Counted from the stretch's first letter, positions 11,701 through 22,153 are shown. The stretch: DNA of 64,000 nucleotides from Sambucus nigra (GCA_949130495.1 OX422215.1:72059244-72123243), one strand, 5' to 3'. Notes: generated by a model from the sequence alone, not told the origin. A program made the numbers and translations.

Positions 11701-14700
11701 TAACATTTTACTACAATACAAAACAAAGAGCGTAAACAATTATATCCACGAGGACTATTCCCTCAACACACTTGTACTAATAAAGTAAAACCCATAAAAG
11801 GGAATAAAGGGGAGGCGAGCAGTGATAAAGTAACTTCTAAACATTACAAACAAACCCTAACTCTTTATTTGTGTCACTCATGTTAGTCTTTGCATCTCCA
11901 TCCAAGTAAATTTAAGCTTACATATTCCCTTAGCATTACCTTCAACCTTCAAGAGTCAACAAATCACTTTTGGAAGTGTCCAAATTATCTACAATAATTC
12001 TGTCAACTTATCTTCTATAAGAGCTACTTCTACCATCTCACGCATGCGTATTTCTAATTTTGCCAAACTGAATTTCTGCTACTCTTTAAAACGAAATAAC
12101 CATAGAAAACCATCACTACATCTGATGTGATGCAAGAATTGGGGATATTTTGTCATTTTAGGAATTTATTGTATTTTTTGTTATTTTCTTGTATTTCCTT
12201 TATTTGGTTTATTTTCTTTTATTAGTTGTTTGTTTGGTATTATAGGAAGGTAATAGCAAAAAGCTAATAGGGACATAATTGTAATTACTTTTTTAGCTTG
12301 GAGCCTAAGCTAGCTTCCTCCTATAAATACCCATATGTAGCCTCATTTGAGGCATTCTTCCATTTTATGAGATATTGATTATTGAGAGTTGAGACGAGAG
12401 TTCTCTTTTCTTGTTCCCATTTGACATCATTTACGTCAATTGGTATCAGAGCCAAGTCGGTTCTACCCGTTGTTGTTGTTGTAAAAAAATAAAAATTCGT
12501 AAACAACGTCAAGATGACTTCAAGAACGTTGCAAACCCTCATGAAAACTTCTTACGATCATCTCATGGAGGCTATCAACCGATTAATAGCCCGGATGGAT
12601 AAAATCGACGCTCGTATTCCTCCACCAACTACCACTTCGCACCATGACCCTCTCCTCCAAATTTTGACCTATCCCCGCCACCACTCCCAAAGACACCTTC
12701 AGCCACCCACCACCATTAACCCTAACTCTAATCCTAATTTAAGAATCCCTAACCCTAGCCCCCAAGACTTCTCTACCTACACTTCCGCAACCCATTTTAC
12801 ACCTCTACCCCAAAAAAATCATAACCATAACCCTATTTCACCCACCATCACATCAAGAAGCACCACAACCACCACTTGGCCACCCTCTGCCGCCCTTCCC
12901 CACACCAGCAAGGTCAGAACCCTTGCCCATTCACAATAGACTCGCCGGACAGCCCCGGAAGAAACCTTTTTCCCTTCCCCCATGGTCGGACCACCATACA
13001 GGTCGCAGACGGTGTCCTAACAACCTCACCGCCCCTGCCCACTCGCCGAACAACCCCCATACCCAGGCAGCCACCGCCGACAGCGCGCAGCAATCCGAAG
13101 CTGCCAGATTCATTAGCCGCACCTGCGGCCCAGCCCGCTATCCCCATCGGCGAGCTCCCAGCGATCGCGACCTCGACAAGGTGCCTAGACCACTGCCCTG
13201 CCTCTGATCTGCCTCCATTCAACCCAGAACTCCCTTCAATTTTACCTGGGATGATATCCACCACTGCCAACAGTAAAAGTCACTCCAAGACCCAAGAAAT
13301 CCAAAAAACATTCCAGAATCAATCCCGATCAAATCAAGATTCATCGGAATTTCAAGAAAGTGCCGTCAATATCCAAGAACCCATGTCTTCCACCTCTAAT
13401 CAATCCAAGATTCACCCAAACTTACCTAAACCTCATCCTACAATAAACCCTAACTCCAACCCATACCCTCTCTTGATTGGCTACACTAGAACCTGTTTCC
13501 ACCTTCAAAACCCTACGTCAACAAACCCCCACCCTCAAAAATTACCAAGATCCACCCAAGAACCATTCTCCCATCAATTCAATCCAATTTCAGCCCCTTT
13601 TGACCCAATCCCCTCCCATACTAACCAACCAATCTTCTGCCCTAGGTGGAACCCTCCAACATGTGCAAGAACTAGGGTTTGGCATCGAAAACTATATTTT
13701 TGATCCGGGTTGTAGATATTTTTTATGATGGACATGAGCGGCATGAGGAAGAAGATGAAGATTGCCGCAAGAATTGAAGAATCTTCCTCAAAATTTTTAG
13801 CAAATTACATTTTGGCCCTACCATTTTGGCCTCTCTTCCGCACATTTTGGGAATTTTTGCATTCGACCTCAATTTAAAGTTCGAGGACGAATTTTTTCGA
13901 AGGCGGAGAGAATGATGTGAATGAAGAATTGGGGATATTTTGTCATTTTAGGATTTTATTATTTTCTTTTTCCTTTATTTGATGTATTTTCTTTTATTAG
14001 TTGTTTGTTTGGTATTATAGGAAGGAAGTAGCAAAAGGCTACTAGGGACATAATTGTAATTACTTCTTTAGCTTGGAGCCTAAGCTACCTTCCTCCTATA
14101 AATACCCATATGTCGCCTCATTTGAGGCATTCTTCCATTTTATGAGATATTGATTAGAGAGAGTTGAGACGAGAGTTCACTTTCCTTGTTCCCATTTGGC
14201 GTCATTTACGTCAACATCCTTCTGAGTGTGTGCTACAAAGCTCTACACATATCAACGTCAAAATCAATAACCGTACAACTATATATTAACATTAAATTCA
14301 ACAAATTGGATCAAATGAGATGCTCATAAAACACTCCAAGTACATATATTGATAGATCAAAGTAGTTGACCTCATGTGGTAAAACCAGAATATCATTGGC
14401 TGATTCACAAAGTGTACTGTTATACAATTTCGGCAGACTTTTATATTTTCAGTAACGAATCATATCAGTATAGCTACAAGATTAACTGGGAAAATTATAA
14501 GCATGAAACATCTCTCACGTGTGAATATAAAATTAGATATTTGTATATATCAGAGAAACAGGGAGAGGATTTAAAAGGCAAAAAAAAAAAGCCAACGCAG
14601 CATAATTCAAGATACACATACCAAGGATGCCACGTGCATGATTAGACGTGTCAGAATCTGCAGCCGAAGACGTGATATCCTTATCTGATGCGGTAGGATC

Positions 14701-17700
14701 AGGAGGCTCCTGTAACTCATCAGTGTTGTTCTTTGAATTGGGGGAAATAATATCAGATTGCGAACAAGGAGAACCCAGATGAGCACTCTCAATCTGTATC
14801 TCTGAAATTGTATCCAATGAGCTCTGAGCTGCAACCTCTGCAACATCCTCCCTATCAACAAAAGAATTCAGCATGGTCTCTTCCTCTTCAATAGAAGACT
14901 CTGAACTTGTAGCTGATGCTTCTACATCCCATATAATTCTCGTAGTGTCTGTCACATCTTCACCGTATTCATAGGATACGGACTCCTCAAAATTCGAACA
15001 AGACATCACCGAATTGTCCCTTGAATGAAAATTGTCAATGTGATTTGACAATTCTGAGGTAGAAGCAACCATCGTGTCGCATTTATAGTTGCTTTCAACA
15101 TCCGCGCTTGTGTCGTCAACTACCATATGTTCTGAAGCCAGCATCTGTTCTTGATTAGCTAAATCTTCACTGTTTCCATGTGCGCTTGTTGCAAGACCAA
15201 ATGGTTGGAAAGCATGATTTGATATTCCAGATAGAGATGATACGGACCGTTGATGTTTTGTCTTCGTGTCATGCCTGTAATTTTCCAAGTCTGATTTTCT
15301 TCCACTCAACTGCCGCTGAACACGAGTCTCTTTTTGTCTAGCAGGGCCCAAATCCACGGAAGATGATGCAGAGGCACTGCCATACCCAATGGAACTTCTC
15401 ATGCTGTTTACGCCACCATACCCAAATGAACTTCTCATGCTGTTTGCACCGTCTCTCGCATACGATGGATCATCATAAGGGATACTACAGGCAGTAAAAA
15501 TCCTGCTTTGGACAACAGGCCCCTTGCCACTGGTTGACTGCTTCAGCAGTACAGATATACCCGCACCTTCTGTAACATCAACCTTTAAATTGGGATAGTC
15601 ACCATCAGGTATGCTATAACTAACAGTTGGTTGACCTTTAACAATCTCTTCGTCTGGATAAGTTTTTTCTTCAAGCAAATTAGTTGCTTCTGTAGATTCA
15701 CGCACAACCATTAGAGGCTCCTGTGCATCATATGAATCGGAAGCTTCCAAAATGTTTGTAGATTCTTTGGGGAAGTTCTCAGTCGCTAACATGGCTGTCC
15801 CTGGAGCGGTTATGGTCAAAGGTACACCTGACATATTGCAGGTGGGACAAATTTCCAAGTCCCCTTCTATTGATTCATCAATACGATACCTTTGGCCACA
15901 TTTAGAACAAATTATCGTATCCTTAAGACCGTCAAAATCTGAGGAATCACGCTTAACGTCTAAACCTTCGGAAGTGTCACGATTGCTGAAATTTTCAATG
16001 CCTTGCAGTTGAGAATCAGATGTTGGGTCTCCATTAAGGTCACCTTTATAACTGCGAGGTGATCCATCATGGATCACATGCTCAACATTTCCACTTAAGG
16101 AATCAGCCTTATCAAATACAAATATTTCATCCTGAACATCAGGATATGGTTCCTTTACACGTTCACTAAATACATCCTCCTGGTTTTTGTCGTTTCCTTC
16201 CATATCATGTGCACCACTTGTACCTTGATCAAAACTTGCATAGCTGCTAGCTGTGACTGCAGAATTCTTAGATATCATAGTATGATTGGACGAATCAGCT
16301 TTTCCAACATAAAATGTTGAGCTGGGGACACTAGATAAGAGTGGCCTGAACATATTCTGAGGACCTTTGCGATTATCCTACATAAAATATTTCAGTAATG
16401 ATTATTCCTTCAGATGCGGAGTTATGTGAACTATAATTACATAAAGCAGGAAAAAGTCACGTGTCAAGACAAGTGAATAATACTGACATCTCAATTCTAA
16501 CGATATTAGAGTTTGCATATAGTACTACCGCAGCTTTGCTGTCCGTCCCACAAACAACTACAAATTAAGCAGTTTCAAAGAAGAGACTAGAGTTGGCATA
16601 AAAAATGTCAGTTCCAATATGAAATATTTCTAATTCAACATCATTCTGAGGGGAGGACATTAAAATAATTAAAAGATCTTCTATGTACTAAAAGACTTAT
16701 GCTAAACAGAAGATATATAAACAAGACTAAAAAAAGTGATTTGACTTATCATTAAAATCATATTAGACCTACTCGCTAATCCTTTGACTTAGCCCTGATT
16801 TTTAACACCGTCACTTCAATTAAACTAACTTCCTACCCTCCTTGAATTTTTTTGGGACAAATATGACCTTATATTATATTCCCAAACACTATCATATAAA
16901 TCCCAAATGAACTTGACCCAATACCAAACACCCTCTCTCAACCTTTTCTTCTTCTTTACTTAACACGGAGACCAAATAAAAAAACATAAGATAAATAAAA
17001 TGAAAACTAATCTTACCCCATTCAACATCCCATAGAGTTACTGAATTTAGATCTTGCGTGTCAAGGTCAGTCTCAGATGATGCAAATGGAGGAACAAGCT
17101 ACCCCCACCCCCAGGACACCCACACACAAGACCCTACTGCAAATGTAGGTTTTACCATGGATGGACAGCAGTGGCTACGAAGTACAGAGTGACTATAATG
17201 GCACAAACATGGCTAAAGGTACTTAATAATGTGACTACATCACAGAATCTGTTACCAAACCTAGATCTGATCCAGAATCTTCATTTCTGGGCTACCAATT
17301 TGAACCAAATGTCGTCAATTTGAAATATCAATAGTGATGATCGTGGATTGTACAACATGGAGATCCAATCACAAAACAATGGAGATCAATTAGAGATCAA
17401 CCCAACAATGTCTTTTTTTTTGTTTTTCAGCGTGATGGCTAGAATGAACCCATTTGATGCTGTGCACGATGGAGGAAACAATTTAGTCAGTTAAGGTGGT
17501 GTGAGGTTCTAAACTATTTCGTGAACAAATTCGACTGTGCAAGCACAAATTAACTTTTGGAAACGAAAACTTTGGTAGCCATGGTGTTGGTGGCAGTAAT
17601 GGTAAGTACACATTTAAGGACATTTTGGTCAGAAATATTATTGAAGGGGTAAGTCGAATTTTAATTCAAATATTTTTTAACCAATGATCAAAACAGAGGG

Positions 17701-20700
17701 GTAAGTTAAATGAAGTAGGGGAGCAAGTCTAATATAACATTAAGAATAGAAGTGAAGTCAAAATCATCCAATGAATATTTACGAGTTAAATAACCCCTTG
17801 ACTTTGAGTGGGGGCCCATCCCGCTTCTCGTGGCATTTTAAATAATAGTTCATCATATAAAAAAGTAAAATTGGAATTATAGGATATTTCAGTGTGATTC
17901 CATTTCTAGCTTTTCTCAAATCCAAAAAATATTTTTTTTCCTTCATCATTTGTTTTGGTACTTTTTTGCTTCACATTTGATAGTATATAGTAGCTATCAC
18001 TTAAAAATATAAAATCCATTAAAACATTTAAGCCACAGATACTTGAACTTAGCAAGCTAAATTGAGAAATTTCTTTTAGCTGAATTAATAAACTATCCTT
18101 ACACATTAACTTCATATATTTTCCTTGACAAATTAAAGTACTCAATAGGGTAATTAATATTTAAGGATAATTTGTCAAAGTCTGATTCTTCCTCGCACAA
18201 CGTCATGTTCGAGTATTGGGGATCAAACTCTCTAATAGTGGGATAAAACTGTCTACCAACCTACCTCTCCCAGCCTCTACCTGTGCAGCCATGAGCACAA
18301 GGTATGGCTTTAATTGACTAAACATATTCAAGATGTGTAATCTAGTACAGAAAAATTTGTGTTTAATTTTCAGATTTATAAAAGACCCTAACATTCTGTA
18401 GTCATTTTAAAATCCTTAACCGTTCACATGTCTAACCATGAAAATGACATCATTGCACTTCAAAATTAATAAGATGGTAAGATACCATTTGCCGGAGTGC
18501 TGAATCAAATGACCTCTTTGGAGCAGAGCTTGAGTGCAGTATTCTGGTGGGCTTCTTAGAAAAGGCGAGAGCTCTGTTAGTTGGAGATGCACCAGGTCTA
18601 CTTGCAGCAGAGGGGTTCGAGCAGCTATCCACAGGAACGGATTGTAGAGAGTCTAAATCATCTTCACCCGAAGATGCAACTAACCCCTTGCTAGGGGGGA
18701 TAAATCGGTCATGTTCATGACTATGTGATGAACTGACACTTCTAGATGCAGTTGGAGACATGGATTGTCTGCCAGATTTGGCGGAAGGACTCCTGCCATT
18801 TCTTAATGCCGGTGAGATACCCCTCACATATGATGCTGGTCGATCAGCCAATGAAGTACGAAGATTAGGAGGCGCCTCAGAAGAAAAACCTGGGATATTT
18901 GATTGCCATGCCTTTACTTTAGGCGATGAAGAGTTCCCTCTACCTGTCTTGACTGGAGAGACACCCCTTACACCACCAGAGGAGGCCGCTGTGCCACTAA
19001 AACTTGTGCTCATCCTCCGAGGGGTAGAAGACCTTGGAGCAGGCGGTGAAAATTTATTTGGCGGTGAATATTTATTTGGTGGGGGAGATGGTCTTCCAGA
19101 TGGACTCACATGCTGAAAACTACGAGTTGGACTAGAATGTGATGCTGAAGATGGCCTGCCGCCTCTTGTTTGGAGGGTACTATTGCCAGACCGAGGTGAC
19201 GAGCTTAAGCGATTTGGACTTGCACTGCCTCTACTACTTCTGTAACCCTTCTCCATCTGCAATTATATATAAATTAAAGAAATATGGTACCCGAAAAAAA
19301 GTTTTTTTACTTTAGCCGATGAGATAATGCAGCATTTATTGATTAATTAGAGTTACCCCTGCATACAACAACTGATGCATAAGTTACAAGCGGGTTGATG
19401 CACATGTGGGATGGTAACATGATGGGAGTATCTGTATATACTGCATTATCTCGGGGTAATGTAAAAAAAACAGAAAACTGAAATAACATTTGAACATGAC
19501 CAGTGATTGAAATAAACCATTACAAGTTCTAAACGAACTAACAGCAAATGTTCATACCGTGGAGGATCTTGAGATTGAAATGGGTTGACTGCGAGGTCTG
19601 CCCCTCTGTTGGTTGGCTGGTTGTGCCTCATCGTCCAAAGAAGGGAAGAGAGGCGTGTCGGGAGGAGTTATTAACCTTCATTCAAGAACACCACCAATTA
19701 TGTAAGAACCAAGCCCAATAAAGTATCAAAAGCAGTTAAATAACATAAGGAAAAAAATGAATGCATATTCTCATAGGGAACCAAAAAAATGACTCCACAA
19801 ATTTAGTTCTAAGGTGATTAGTAGTTCCTAACACCAAACCTTGCATTACCAACACTCCCTTCATCCCAAATTAAGAGTCCTTTCCTTTATTGGACATAAT
19901 CAACAAACCAAATTCCACGATAATGAACAAGTCACTATCTTGGCCATTGCTTTAGACCATCTAAAATGCAAAATATCATTTTGAAGGATCAAATTTGGAA
20001 CTATGCATTGGAGATGGTCTTAAACATGATTTGAAGTGACATAAATAACAAAAGCCTCATTTGATTGTCCCAAAATTGTAAATTGACTCATTAATAAATT
20101 GGTCCATTTACAAATTGGCCCATTAATTGTGTTTGATTTCATTAATAAAATGATTCATTAATTGTCCAATTTTAGTTCATGTGTAAAATCTCAAATTGGA
20201 TCATTTCACAAAAAACGTAAAAATGCATCAATTTGAAATAGGAGTGGCATAAAGTGCATGCTCCTTTCTATCTTTCCCTTCCTTCCTTCCCCCCTCTCCC
20301 TCCTCCTCCCCCTTTTTTCACATAGAACCATAAACATCAATTTCTGATTACCAAACATTGCTCAAAATTGGATTTAAACTCATTTCAAATCCACTCATTT
20401 ACAATTCACTAATTCACAATGAACCAATATACATAATCAAACAATTTATGCAACCAAACAGGGCCAAAGAAATTATCCTAAAGTCATATAACCAGTTAAA
20501 ATGTTTAAAGCATAACAAAGTAAACAAAACCAACCATTCATAATCTTCCTTATCCCCATCTTCATTGAGCAGGTCATTACTCTCTCCTCGAGCCGGAACA
20601 GAAATTCCGAGGTTATGATCCGTAAAGTAGTTAAATTTCGTCGCTGCAAAATACATACACGAAATTGTCAAACAAACAAATAAACATAAATAATTCGCAT

Positions 20701-20915
20701 TAAAACCAATCTCGAAACGGGGAATTACGGAAATTATCCTCGAAATCGTCATTCGATTGAAGCAAAAAATTGTCTTCCTCCCTATTCTGCACCTCATTGA
20801 ATAAAGCAAGATCATCATCCTTGTCTCTCAACAACATCCCACTCTCCAAACTCCTCCCTCTCTTGTGATTTTCTGCCCTAATTTCCCTCCCCGCCATTGC
20901 TGGTGATGGTGGCAT
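3831..20915 (-). CDS. Ser/Pro-rich basic plant protein with zinc ribbon, AT1G27850-like (six exons)
   Basis: Coding exons in transcript order are 20915-20729, 20643-20535, 19675-19558, 19256-18486, 16377-14622 and 4255-3831. All junctions are GT-AG and phases agree, giving 3366 nt or 1121 residues. Order of parts: a conserved acidic N-terminus beginning [11 protein letters not shown] (1-62); a segment with [10 protein letters not shown] and [13 protein letters not shown] (63-138); a basic Ser/Pro/Arg-rich region (139-395); an exon beginning near [11 protein letters not shown] and containing a zinc ribbon, CSKCG...CPTC (about 552-575); and a C-terminal block with [18 protein letters not shown] ending CNCRIM. 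From memory this matches the architecture of Arabidopsis AT1G27850 and its mucin-like annotated relatives; the related BPP proteins are reported to associate with microtubules. Function is not established. The start is the ATG at 20915, because the residues after it are the conserved family N-terminus. The last intron is unusually large and full of transposons. Confidence 0.9.
4893..4951. repeat. (AT)n microsatellite
   Basis: An uninterrupted AT run of about 59 bp preceded by a poly(A) stretch, inside the giant intron. Confidence 0.95.
5930..6930. other. GC-richer unidentified block inside the intron
   Basis: This kilobase is clearly less AT-rich than its surroundings. On the minus strand an open frame at 5966-6250 reads as well-mixed protein-like sequence ([17 protein letters not shown]...[17 protein letters not shown]), and another at 6458-6914 includes [19 protein letters not shown] do not recognise either. 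A degenerate retroelement gag or captured gene fragment is possible, but neither is shown. Confidence 0.35.
6943..7045 (+). repeat. Short tandem duplication
   Basis: The phrase attctgcagtggaga...tcttcaatggtttttaagatatactaacacaacaatt occurs twice about 55 bp apart (from about 6936 and about 6991). It lies between the unidentified GC-rich block and the LINE. Confidence 0.7.
7288..8452 (-). pseudogene. LINE reverse transcriptase remnant
   Basis: Three overlapping frames together carry RT features: DNQFGFMP with FIDMEKAYD (8008-8253), the catalytic [13 protein letters not shown] (7686-7877; FADD near 7815-7826), and the C-terminal [21 protein letters not shown] (7288-7764). The frame changes between these blocks show disruption. 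The family is RTE-like by these motifs. Confidence 0.85.
8663..8701. repeat. (TC)n microsatellite
   Basis: An uninterrupted TC dinucleotide run of about 39 bp inside the insertion that splits the LINE. Confidence 0.95.
8950..9600. repeat. Degenerate tandem array (catttgcatcctttttgtaaaaa type)
   Basis: More than ten imperfect units of the form gtaaaaataacatttg(c/t)atcctctt, each roughly 30-50 bp. Two units around 8984-9040 and 9064-9130 are almost identical. The minus-strand frames through it read as Phe/Tyr/Lys repeats and are not treated as genes. Confidence 0.8.
10134..10463 (+). mobile_element. Solo LTR inside the LINE
   Basis: A 330 bp segment beginning TGTCAG and ending CTGACA, with a TATA-like ctataaatag at about 10281 and a pyrimidine-rich downstream part. 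The LINE frame is interrupted here. The flanks tcatt (10129-10133) and tcatc (10464-10468) match in 4 of 5 bases, consistent with an aged 5 bp duplication. No internal retroelement region is present. Confidence 0.7.
10464..10930 (-). pseudogene. LINE region upstream of RT
   Basis: The minus-strand frame contains [27 protein letters not shown] and [17 protein letters not shown], typical of the linker between endonuclease and RT in plant RTE LINEs. It continues across the solo LTR into 10133-9856 ([24 protein letters not shown]). The start is missing. Confidence 0.75.
11015..11790 (+). pseudogene. Retroelement ORF1/gag remnant with CxxC motif
   Basis: On the plus strand one frame reads [18 protein letters not shown] near 11025-11080. 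This is the zinc-knuckle neighbourhood (zf-CCHC_4/DUF4283 type) of plant L1-type ORF1 or related gag proteins. Downstream the frame is broken. Sequence around 11610-11710 (accttgcttgaaggcatc...cattcttttttggttaatgc) resembles a retroelement tail. It is opposite in strand to the RTE LINE and probably a different element. Confidence 0.6.
12123..12438 (+). repeat. 5' LTR of the LARD-like element
   Basis: TG...CA ended, 316 bp, with a TATA-like ctataaataccc near 12321 followed by a conserved segment up to the ACGTCA end. Confidence 0.9.
12514..13703 (+). pseudogene. Gag-like start followed by Pro/Thr/Asn-rich frame
   Basis: An ATG at 12514 opens a frame reading [32 protein letters not shown]. Its position just after the primer site and its helical composition resemble the first residues of a plant LTR gag. 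It then runs into Pro/Thr/Ser/His-rich sequence, and a different frame (12876-13703) continues the same composition. No zinc knuckle or enzyme motif is seen. It is probably a degenerate gag leader, and a protein product is doubtful. Confidence 0.4.
13913..14213 (+). repeat. 3' LTR of the LARD-like element
   Basis: 301 bp partner of the 5' LTR. It is shorter because of gaps in the T-rich part near 13955-13985. Confidence 0.9.
14622..16377 (-). CDS. Exon 5 of the AT1G27850-like gene, with zinc ribbon
   Basis: Encodes 585 residues plus one base. It starts [18 protein letters not shown] after a TTATGTAG acceptor. A four-cysteine zinc ribbon lies about 150 residues in: CSKCG, a 16-residue loop, then CPTC. 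The remainder is acidic and Ser-rich. The donor is GTATGTG at 14621. Reading past it would add 29 mostly hydrophobic residues before a stop at 14533. Confidence 0.9.
18486..19256 (-). CDS. Exon 4 of the AT1G27850-like gene, basic Ser/Pro/Arg-rich region
   Basis: Encodes 257 residues, starting [16 protein letters not shown] after a TTGCAG acceptor and ending SALRQM at a GTATCTT donor. The composition is dominated by Ser, Pro, Arg and Gly, with SPxR/SPS motifs, so it is probably disordered and heavily phosphorylatable. In the related BPP family this kind of region is the basic proline-rich part linked to microtubule binding; here that is inference only. Confidence 0.9.
19558..19675 (-). CDS. 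Exon 3 of the AT1G27850-like gene
   Basis: Encodes the [17 protein letters not shown] block and the basic stretch [16 protein letters not shown]. The acceptor is GAATGAAG and the donor GTATGAA. It ends in phase 0, so exon 4 starts on a whole codon. Confidence 0.88.
20055..20470. mobile_element. Possible MITE in intron 2 of the host gene
   Basis: The ends catttgattgtccc (about 20062) and the complement of caaccaaacagggcc (ending about 20465) form an imperfect inverted pair resembling Tourist/hAT-type termini. The interior carries short repeats of aattggtcca/aattggccca and other AT-rich sequence. No clear target duplication was found, so this is tentative. Confidence 0.4.
20535..20643 (-). CDS. 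Exon 2 of the AT1G27850-like gene
   Basis: Begins after a TTTTGCAG acceptor and contains [10 protein letters not shown] followed by an acidic [12 protein letters not shown] stretch. The first two bases complete the codon split by intron 1. The donor is GTTGGT. Two potential donors lie four bases apart; the one used here restores the conserved W-L-I-T-P-P-D reading across the junction. Confidence 0.88.
20729..20915 (-). CDS. Exon 1 of the AT1G27850-like gene
   Basis: Encodes residues 1-62 plus one base. The ATG at 20915-20913 begins MPPSPAM; the upstream in-frame stretch is not conserved and is taken as 5' UTR. The exon is rich in acidic residues ([17 protein letters not shown]) and ends at a GTAATT donor directly after 20729. 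Intron 1 is only 85 bp. Confidence 0.9.
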
Positions 20916-21300
20916 TTCTACAGACAAAATTGACCTTTCTACCCTCCAACACAACTCGCATTGAATTTGAAACCATGAAAATATGAAACCTAAAAGTTAA
21001 ATTCAACTAGCAATTGAACTAAATGAATACAATACAACGCAACACATTGAAGTTGATCAAGTGCAGCAATTGAAGTATATACAATACATTGTGAAAAATT
21101 AGGATCTCAAATTGTGAGATCTAGTGGAGTGGGTGAAGAATGTCGGTAGATGGATTTTTAGAAACCCTAGAACAAGAAAAAACATTCTCTTACTAGTGTG
21201 AGAAAAATAGATTGTAGAGAGAGAGTGAATTTTAAGAGAAGTGTGTTTTTTCTCTCTCCTAGCCAAGCTTTCATTCTTGCTGGGTTTTTCTGTCTGTTGA
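20916..21300 (-). promoter_or_regulatory. 5' UTR/promoter of the host gene with telo-box and CT-rich tract
   Basis: Upstream of the ATG at 20915 the plus strand reads gaaaccctag at 21161-21170, a telo-box (AAACCCTA). On the minus (sense) strand it reads ctagggtttc. A GA-rich run at about 21214-21240 corresponds to a CT-rich sense-strand element, common near plant transcription starts. No convincing TATA box is seen. The exact transcription start is unknown. Confidence 0.5.
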
Positions 21301-21885
21301 TATTTTGTTTTCTTTCTTAGTCTTCACTTTTTTCGTTACTTACATTTTTAGTTGGCTTAATTACATAAGGTATTAAGGGGCTACTATGCATCAACTGCAA
21401 AAAATACGAGGGGTTATTTTTATAGCAATTCACGTTTAGGTTCTATTATATTTTTTTTTTTGGCATTCACGTTTAGATTCTATTAGATTTTTTTTTAGAC
21501 ATTCTAATCCCACGATGTTTTTCCCTTACGTATAAGTTCTATTTCTAATTTTTTGGAATTTTTTTTACAATTTTACCCTTCTAAAACCAACCATCCGTAA
21601 CTTCCTTGAGGAAGTTACATAAGTGGTTGAACTTTTTTTTTTAATCTTCAAATGATCATAACTTTTGATTCACAAATCCGTTTTTCGCAAAATTACTATT
21701 TTTGAAATCTGCTCGACAAGATCTATCAAACAAGATCCATAAATGGTATAAAATTACAAAGAAAAAAATTTACACAAACAGTAAACTTTACTGTATGCAC
21801 TAAAATATGAAATAGTTTTATATATGTGACATAACAGACAGTAACATTTACTGTGGTAATATTACACATTATATATATATATATA

Positions 21886-22116
21886 GGGAGAGGTTCAAAA
21901 GTGAACCAAAAGAATGAACTTTTTAATGAACCTACTAAGACATTAAAAAATTGATCCTTAATTTCTTCTTATAATTGGTTCGCGCCAGCGGCAATGAATA
22001 ATTTTTCAATCCCCCCGCTGGCGCGAACCAATTACAACAAGAAATTAAGGATCAATTTTTAATTTCTTAGTAGGTTCATTAAAAAGTTCATTCTTTTGGT
22101 TCACTTTTGAACCTCT

Positions 22117-22119
<3 letters not shown>
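21886..22119. mobile_element. 234 bp hairpin MITE in a TA microsatellite
   Basis: Begins gggagaggttcaaaagtgaacc and ends with its exact complement. The two arms (about 105 bp each) are nearly perfect and meet around a 23 bp loop (about 21993-22015). The inner arms are ggttcgcgccagcgg and ccgctggcgcgaacc. It is flanked on both sides by (TA)n, as in MITEs that target TA microsatellites. Confidence 0.8.

Positions 22120-22153
<34 letters not shown>

Larger units (their letters stand above)
12123..14213 (+). mobile_element. Non-autonomous LTR retrotransposon (LARD-like) with TSD ACATC
   Basis: LTRs at 12123-12438 (316 bp) and 13913-14213 (301 bp) begin TGATGTGA and end ACGTCA. Target duplications ACATC lie at 12118-12122 and 14214-14218. 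The tRNA-Met primer site tggtatcagagcc follows the 5' LTR (12441-12453), and a purine tract (aaggcggagagaa) precedes the 3' LTR. The 1.47 kb interior has no protease, RT or integrase. The LTRs differ mainly by small gaps and a few substitutions, so the insertion is not ancient. Confidence 0.92.
4256..14621 (-). other. Giant TE-filled last intron (10,366 bp)
   Basis: Bounded by a GTATGTG donor at the 14621 end and an ATGACAG acceptor at the 4256 end. The other introns are 85, 859, 301 and 2108 bp. The excess comes from an RTE LINE, a solo LTR, a GATACCG-ended insertion, a gag-like remnant, a LARD-type element and microsatellites, each listed separately. The parts 4256-5930 and 14214-14621 hold no recognisable element. 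Confidence 0.85.

Noticed and set aside
12914..13270. Minus-strand frame in the LARD-like element
   Set aside because: It is a shadow of Pro-rich, GC-richer sequence with no family resemblance.
18760..19116. 118-residue plus-strand frame opposite exon 4
   Set aside because: It is a shadow of the minus-strand Ser/Pro-rich exon. The splice sites and family resemblance support only the minus strand.
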